A stretch of DNA of 35,446 nt from positions 1-35,446 of the forward strand of contig CAYQQR010000044.1 in the NCBI GenBank assembly GCA_964420035.1, written 5' to 3'. The stretch is from CAYQQR01 sp964420035. GTDB taxonomy: Bacteria > Bacteroidota > Bacteroidia > Bacteroidales > SM23-62. The translations under genes and the position numbers were made by a program. The notes beneath the pieces were generated by a model. That model was given only the letters and a program-made list of their open reading frames with translations. It had not been told where the DNA came from and ran no database searches. How positions within the stretch are numbered: the stretch's first letter is position 1; the number at the start of each line of letters is the position of its first letter. Of this stretch, positions 31,098 to 35,446 are shown piece after piece.

Positions 31098-32108
31098 TTG
31101 AATCGATCCCAAATACAGCAACTCATGGATTCATGCAGTTTGCCGGATACCTGCAAGAATACCAAACTGCATGAGACCCACCTGGCCTGGATCATTGAAA
31201 CGGACCATTATGCCTTCAAGATCAAGAAACCGGTGAAGTCGGGCGATGCTGATTTTTCAAAACTCAGCAACCGCAAATATTTCTGTAATCGTGAGATCGA
31301 CCTGAACCGGCGGCTGGCACCGGATATATACCTCAGGGTAATACCCATCCGCTTTGAAAGGTCCGGCCGGGTTACCGGCATCCTCGACTACGCGGTGATG
31401 ATGAAGCGAATGGAACGCGGCAAGCGTATGGATCATCTACTGAAACGCTCGAAAGTCGGCAGGAAAGATATTTCGGCCATATGCCGGAAAATGGTCAACT
31501 TCCATCGTGAGGCCAGGACGCTGAATACTTTACCGGATGAAGATAAAATTATTACCCTTTTCAATAATGTTTTGAAAGAATTCAGCCGGGTAAAGGAACC
31601 AATGGGAAAAACAGCAGGCAATATACTGGAAAGAGCCGTTCAAAAATCCACCCGGTTTATTTCTGAATATTATCCCCTGATGTTGGAAAGAAGTGCCTCG
31701 GGCTGGGTAAAGGACGGGCATGGCGACCTGCATATGGAAAACATATTCCTGACACCCAAACCGGTGATCATCGACTGCATTGAATTCAATACCGAATACC
31801 GGCATATTGATGTATTGAATGATATGTCTTTTTTGGCGATGGATCTGGATTCACGTGGGAAAAAGAAATTGGCTGAGCTAGTGTACCAGGATTATTGCAA
31901 TCATGCTGAAATTGAACAAACGGAAGAACTAAATAAGCTGTTCCAGTATTACAAGTTCCTCAGGGTCAACATTATGGCCCGGGTACAGATCCGTAAATCC
32001 CTGGCCGTTGATAAAAAGACAAGTGTAAAATATTTCTTAGGAAAGGCGGGCCGGTACATTAAACTTCTGGAATCTTATATGAAAAACGCGGAATTGGATG
32101 ATCTTTAG
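31098..32108 (+). CDS. Kinase-like protein of the COG2187 (aminoglycoside phosphotransferase-like) group
   Basis: The 336-residue protein has a protein-kinase-like/APH fold. The ATP-lysine region is Tyr-Ala-Phe-Lys-Ile-Lys-Lys-Pro-Val. The catalytic loop is Asp-Gly-His-Gly-Asp-Leu-His-Met-Glu-Asn-Ile and the metal-binding motif Ile-Ile-Asp-Cys-Ile-Glu-Phe-Asn. This matches the kinase half of COG2187; the P-loop kinase half usually fused behind it is absent. The open frame begins with TTG at 31098. ATG at 31125 (residue 10) is an alternative start. Its substrate is unknown, and antibiotic resistance should not be inferred. It overlaps mscS by 11 bp. Confidence 0.85.
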   Translation: MNRSQIQQLMDSCSLPDTCKNTKLHETHLAWIIETDHYAFKIKKPVKSGDADFSKLSNRKYFCNREIDLNRRLAPDIYLRVIPIRFERSGRVTGILDYAVMMKRMERGKRMDHLLKRSKVGRKDISAICRKMVNFHREARTLNTLPDEDKIITLFNNVLKEFSRVKEPMGKTAGNILERAVQKSTRFISEYYPLMLERSASGWVKDGHGDLHMENIFLTPKPVIIDCIEFNTEYRHIDVLNDMSFLAMDLDSRGKKKLAELVYQDYCNHAEIEQTEELNKLFQYYKFLRVNIMARVQIRKSLAVDKKTSVKYFLGKAGRYIKLLESYMKNAELDDL

Positions 32109-33198
32109 AACGACACATATTTGCCTTATAAGCGAAGTAAAGGGAATACTCAGTTCTCTGCCGGTCGACCATCCGGTAATACAGCGGCTTCTGATCCTGG
32201 TGATCCTGTTGCTGGGCGTTTCTGTGTTGCATTGGATAATTTTCAAGACCATGGGACGGGTCGACACCCGGAGGGAGATCATCCGGCTGAAAGAGGCCAG
32301 GCGGTATTTCAAGCGGCCCAGCTATGTGTTCCTATTGGTGCTGGCGATCCGTTTTTATTTTCTGTGGGAAGATCAGGAAGCGGTATGGGTGGATCCCTCC
32401 ATACACGTGATCACCCTGGCCCTGATCGGGACGATAGCCTGGATGCTGATAAACGGTACCCGCTGGTTAAGGAGCTTGCTTTCCGGACAGTATGATCTGG
32501 AGCAACGCGATAACCTCAGGGCAAGAAAAGTACACACGCAATTGAGGATACTGGAAAGGATCGTTGTATTCATCATCATCCTGGTGGCTCTTGGGGTGGC
32601 TTTGATGACCTTTGATTCCATCCGGCGGATCGGGATCAGCCTGTTTGCTTCCGCCGGGGTGGCCGGCATCATCCTGGGTTTCGCGGCACAAAGGGTCATA
32701 GCCAATCTCCTGGCCGGGTTCCAGATCGCGGTTACCCAACCCATCCGGATTGATGATGTGGTCATTGTGGAAGATGAATGGGGATGGATCGAAGAGATCA
32801 ACCTGACTTACGTGGTGGTCCGGATCTGGGACAAGCGCCGGTTGATCCTTCCCACCACCTACTTTATTGAAAAACCCTTCCAGAACTGGACCCGGGTGTC
32901 GGCCGACATCCTGGGGACCGTGTATGTTTATACCGATTATGGTTTTCCCGTGGATCAATTACGGGATGAACTGGACCATATTCTTGAAGACAACCCGCAC
33001 TGGGATGGCAGGACCAAGGTAGTACAGGTTACCAATGCTACGGAATCCACCATGGAAGTCCGGGTACTGGTCAGTGCCACCGATTCACCCACGGCCTGGG
33101 ATCTGCGGGTATACCTGCGGGAGAAGCTGATCGACTTTGTCCGCCGGGAATATCCGGAATATTTGCCAAAGACCAGGGTGGAACTTCCAGGAAAATAA
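32098..33198 (+). CDS. Mechanosensitive channel, MscS family
   Basis: The 366-residue protein has four or five hydrophobic segments, then the MscS pore helix and beta domain: Gly-Ile-Ser-Leu-Phe-Ala-Ser-Ala-Gly-Val-Ala-Gly-Ile-Ile-Leu-Gly-Phe-Ala-Ala-Gln and Asn-Leu-Leu-Ala-Gly. It opens under membrane tension to release solutes on hypo-osmotic shock, the complement to trehalose accumulation. The beta domain follows with Pro-Ile-Arg-Ile-Asp-Asp-Val-Val and the C-terminal alpha/beta cage. Its 5' end overlaps the kinase-like gene and its 3' end overlaps the convergent GH97 gene by 114 bp. Confidence 0.93.
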   Translation: MIFRTTHICLISEVKGILSSLPVDHPVIQRLLILVILLLGVSVLHWIIFKTMGRVDTRREIIRLKEARRYFKRPSYVFLLVLAIRFYFLWEDQEAVWVDPSIHVITLALIGTIAWMLINGTRWLRSLLSGQYDLEQRDNLRARKVHTQLRILERIVVFIIILVALGVALMTFDSIRRIGISLFASAGVAGIILGFAAQRVIANLLAGFQIAVTQPIRIDDVVIVEDEWGWIEEINLTYVVVRIWDKRRLILPTTYFIEKPFQNWTRVSADILGTVYVYTDYGFPVDQLRDELDHILEDNPHWDGRTKVVQVTNATESTMEVRVLVSATDSPTAWDLRVYLREKLIDFVRREYPEYLPKTRVELPGK

Positions 33199-35145
33199 TT
33201 GCGGATTACGGATTTTACCAACAAATCCCCCGCCAGGCAACAGAGAAACCTTAAATGTGCTGTCTGCCGGGATCTCCATCGATTTAAAATCAAAGCTGTA
33301 TTGATCCTCCCCGTCGGTGATAAGCTCCAGTTTCTGCCTGCCTTCTCCCTGGAAGGAAAGTTTGATATTCAGGTCCTTGGGGACTTTTTCCCCATTGATG
33401 CCGGCAATATACCAGAGATCAGCTTTTTTTCTGGCCAAAACGACATGTTTACCCGGGTAGCCCGCCAAAAAGCGCGTGTCGTCCCAGGTCACGGGAACAT
33501 TCTTTAAAAATTCAAGGACCTTACCGGGCACCGAACGAAATCCCTCTATACGATCGGCAAAATGCTGTATTCCCGATTCAAAGATCACCGACAGGGCCAG
33601 TTCGTGCGCGTGGCTGGTCAGTCTGACGGATTGATCGCTGTAATTACTGAAGGTTACCGGTGTATAATCCATGGAACCCATCACGTTGCGTGTAAAAGGA
33701 TAAATGGTGTTCAGGACCAGGGCTTCCGGCGGGAATCCTTCCCAGCCGTATAATTCAGCGCCCCGAACCCCTTCCATGGAGAGCAGGTGGGGGAAGGTAC
33801 GGAACCATCCGCGGGGCAGGGTACATCCGTGGGTAACCACCTGCAGGTTGTGTTCGGCGGCGTCCCTGAGGATATCCATGTAAAGCTGCATGGTTCCCTG
33901 TTTATCCCCTTGGAAAAAATCAACCTTGATGCCTTTAATGCCCAGTTCACTGATCCTTTGCATTTCCTGTTGCCGGATCTCCGGATCGAACATGCGGTCG
34001 CGCGGACCGGCGTTCATGACCCGGGTATGGGGTCCCCCGGAATTATACCAGATGAACAGATCAATACCCTTCAGGCGGGCATATTCGGCCAGTTCTTCCA
34101 GGCTTCCGCCCTCCATAATGTGCCAGCCGGCATCCACCAGGGAATACTCCCAGCCCATCTCCGCGGCAAAATCGATATAGTCCTTGAGTTTTTCAAAATT
34201 CCTGCCGCTTTCATGGTCCCCCCACCAGCTCCAGGAGGCACGGCCGGGCCGGATCCAATTCTGGTCTTCAATCCCGGCAGGCTCGGCGAGATGGTGCACC
34301 ATGTTGGATTCTACGATATCCCCGGGGTTATCGGAGACCAGGATCATTCTCCAGGGGGTTTCCAGGGGCAGGGATCCCGAGGGTTGTGCATCCCACATAC
34401 CATAGTTTTCCCAGGCCCCTGGATATTTGATCCTGTATCCTCCTTCCGGGGCATTTTGTGCTAGTCGGGCCCCGCAATAATCCTCATAGACCCCTGTTTC
34501 CGAGATCAGGATCCATAAACCCCTGGTATGGAAAAGTGCGGGGAAGCCCCAGCCGGTTGTTTTTTCGGATGGGGTCCCGATGGGAATTTCATTAAGGTAA
34601 CCGTGTTCGTATGCCGGGGACCAGGTGTTCAGACTGTCATAAGGCTGGATCCATTTTACTCCGGGCGTTGGCAGATCAAAAACCGTATATTCCTTGAGTA
34701 CCGTGGTGCTGTCCTTCCCGTTCTGCGGAAGCAGGTACCTGAAGGCCACCCCCTCGTCAAAAACCCTGAAAACCAGCTTCATTTCCTTTCCTTCGGCGTT
34801 CCGGAAAGAAAAGCTCTGTTCCGTCCACACCGGGGTGTTGTGGAGCCTTTTTCCCGTGAGCATGGTATAGGAGTCCTTCTTCTCTTCCGCGGCAGATGCC
34901 TCGATCAGGCTCAATTCTTCTGTAAATGATCCGGTGGTGCTTTCTATGCCCAGCATGGAAGGCTCGATCGCGGTAAGATCGTTATGGGAAACGGAATAGA
35001 ACAGCTTTCCCTGTTCTTCCGGACCGGACTGAAGCTGGAGCGCAACTTTCAAGGTGCCTTCAGGGGAACTTAATTCCCAGAAATTCTTTTTCCGGTTACA
35101 ACCAATAATAACAAAGACTAAGAGGAGATAAATTAGGTTTTTCAT
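33085..35145 (-). CDS. GH97 glycoside hydrolase lipoprotein
   Basis: The 686-residue protein has a lipoprotein signal with Cys at residue 16 (Val-Ile-Ile-Gly-Cys). An N-terminal beta-sandwich is followed by the GH97 catalytic barrel: Gly-Arg-Ala-Ser-Trp-Ser-Trp-Trp near residue 303, Val-Asp-Ala-Gly-Trp-His, then Gly-Ile-Lys-Val-Asp-Phe-Phe whose Asp fits the nucleophile of the retaining (alpha-galactosidase-like) branch, and Met-Glu-Gly-Val-Arg-Gly-Ala-Glu. The domain normally ends soon after Pro-Gly-Gly-Gly-Phe-Val. Here about 40 further residues follow, read antisense to mscS, which suggests loss of an earlier stop. It likely acts on alpha-linked galactosides or glucosides at the periplasmic face. 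Confidence 0.92.
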   Translation of the reverse strand: MKNLIYLLLVFVIIGCNRKKNFWELSSPEGTLKVALQLQSGPEEQGKLFYSVSHNDLTAIEPSMLGIESTTGSFTEELSLIEASAAEEKKDSYTMLTGKRLHNTPVWTEQSFSFRNAEGKEMKLVFRVFDEGVAFRYLLPQNGKDSTTVLKEYTVFDLPTPGVKWIQPYDSLNTWSPAYEHGYLNEIPIGTPSEKTTGWGFPALFHTRGLWILISETGVYEDYCGARLAQNAPEGGYRIKYPGAWENYGMWDAQPSGSLPLETPWRMILVSDNPGDIVESNMVHHLAEPAGIEDQNWIRPGRASWSWWGDHESGRNFEKLKDYIDFAAEMGWEYSLVDAGWHIMEGGSLEELAEYARLKGIDLFIWYNSGGPHTRVMNAGPRDRMFDPEIRQQEMQRISELGIKGIKVDFFQGDKQGTMQLYMDILRDAAEHNLQVVTHGCTLPRGWFRTFPHLLSMEGVRGAELYGWEGFPPEALVLNTIYPFTRNVMGSMDYTPVTFSNYSDQSVRLTSHAHELALSVIFESGIQHFADRIEGFRSVPGKVLEFLKNVPVTWDDTRFLAGYPGKHVVLARKKADLWYIAGINGEKVPKDLNIKLSFQGEGRQKLELITDGEDQYSFDFKSMEIPADSTFKVSLLPGGGFVGKIRNPQLFSWKFHPGLWQIFRIFPADKVDQLLPQVYPQIPGRG

Positions 35146-35225
35146 TTTTAGGTGGATATTTCAAAAAGAGAATATTTGTGATAAAACAAATTCAGTTTGT
35201 ATTTCTCGCGATCAGAAAATAGCTA

Positions 35226-35446
35226 ATTCATTTTTGCCTCACCCCCGGTCTTCACTCCGGGATATTGGCCAAGGGGTGATTCATTTTTCCTCACCCCCGG
35301 TCTTCACTCCGGGATATTGGCCAAGGGGTGATTCTTTTTTCCTCTCCCCCCGGTCTTCACTCCGGGATATTGGCCAAGGGGTGATTCATTTTTCCTCTCC
35401 CCCCGGTCTTCACTCCGGGATATTGGCCAAGGGGTGATTCATTTTT
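35226..35446 (+). repeat. 52-53 bp tandem array, cut by the window end
   Basis: Units begin at 35226, 35279, 35331, 35384 and 35437 (the last only 10 bp). Each is ATTC-A/T-rich linker, then TCACCCC (or TCTCCCC), CCCGG-N8-CCGGG hairpin, TTGGCCAA palindrome and GGGGTGA, so the unit is flanked by a 7-bp inverted repeat. Copies differ at only a few sites and there are no spacers. It lies upstream of GH97. Confidence 0.92.

Noticed and set aside
31098..32108. Aminoglycoside resistance gene
   Set aside because: The kinase fold matches the COG2187 group of unknown substrate, placed in a stress operon; nothing points to antibiotic modification.
35226..35446. CRISPR array
   Set aside because: The units are contiguous and nearly identical throughout; there are no unique spacers and no cas genes.

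Overview
The window looks like a chromosomal segment of a Bacteroidota bacterium, probably a marine or sediment polysaccharide degrader from the Bacteroidales/Marinilabiliales side. I infer this from lipoprotein signals followed by acidic runs (Cys-Lys-Lys-Asp5), a GH9 glucanase, a GH97 glycosidase and a sulfatase, an A+T-rich background, mostly weak Shine-Dalgarno sites, and 23S-IVP-type four-helix-bundle genes. No plasmid, phage or transposase gene is visible. The assignment rests on protein resemblance only.

Layout. 1-3.3 kb: small exported proteins of unknown function among heptamer repeat tracts, and a first four-helix-bundle gene. 3.25-8.1 kb: glnS, a large GH9 enzyme, folB and a small Cys-rich gene. 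8.1-9.6 kb: a second four-helix-bundle gene between inverted octamer arrays, an exported protein, an intact tRNA-Cys and a broken tRNA-Cys copy carrying small hairpin insertions. 9.6-11.6 kb: a sulfatase lipoprotein flanked on its far side by another tRNA-Cys relic. 11.6-15.4 kb: two exported hypotheticals, a hairpin-rich dispersed repeat and a secreted WG-repeat/caspase-like protein. 15.5-20 kb: a minus-strand uptake operon (DUF4212-type subunit, SSF symporter, TPR protein, outer-membrane barrel). 20.3-33.2 kb: a stress block (FNT channel, RCK_C protein, UspA, LapA-like, coiled coil, nicotinamidase-like pseudoenzyme, pterin dehydratase, NtrC-type regulator, CsbD, trehalose-phosphate synthase, kinase-like protein, MscS). 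33.1-35.4 kb: a GH97 lipoprotein and a 52-53 bp tandem array cut by the window end.

Three things stand out. (1) Each four-helix-bundle gene lies between short-period (7 or 8 bp) tandem tracts. The unit sequence differs from gene to gene, but the right tract is the inverted complement of the left one. Similar orphan tracts lie at 55-75, 163-223 and 968-1009. This looks like an undescribed element family. (2) Five transcription units of the stress block share a -24/-12-like motif, TGG(C/A)A(C/T)-N5-TT, 45-55 bp before the start codon, and a sigma-54-type activator gene sits among them. This suggests a local sigma-54 stress regulon combining trehalose synthesis, CsbD, UspA and MscS. (3) tRNA-Cys has a decay series: one intact gene, one copy whose anticodon has been replaced by a palindrome and whose T-loop is split by two 11-nt hairpins, and one 5' relic beyond the sulfatase gene.

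All calls come from reading the sequence and remembered family knowledge. No database search was run.
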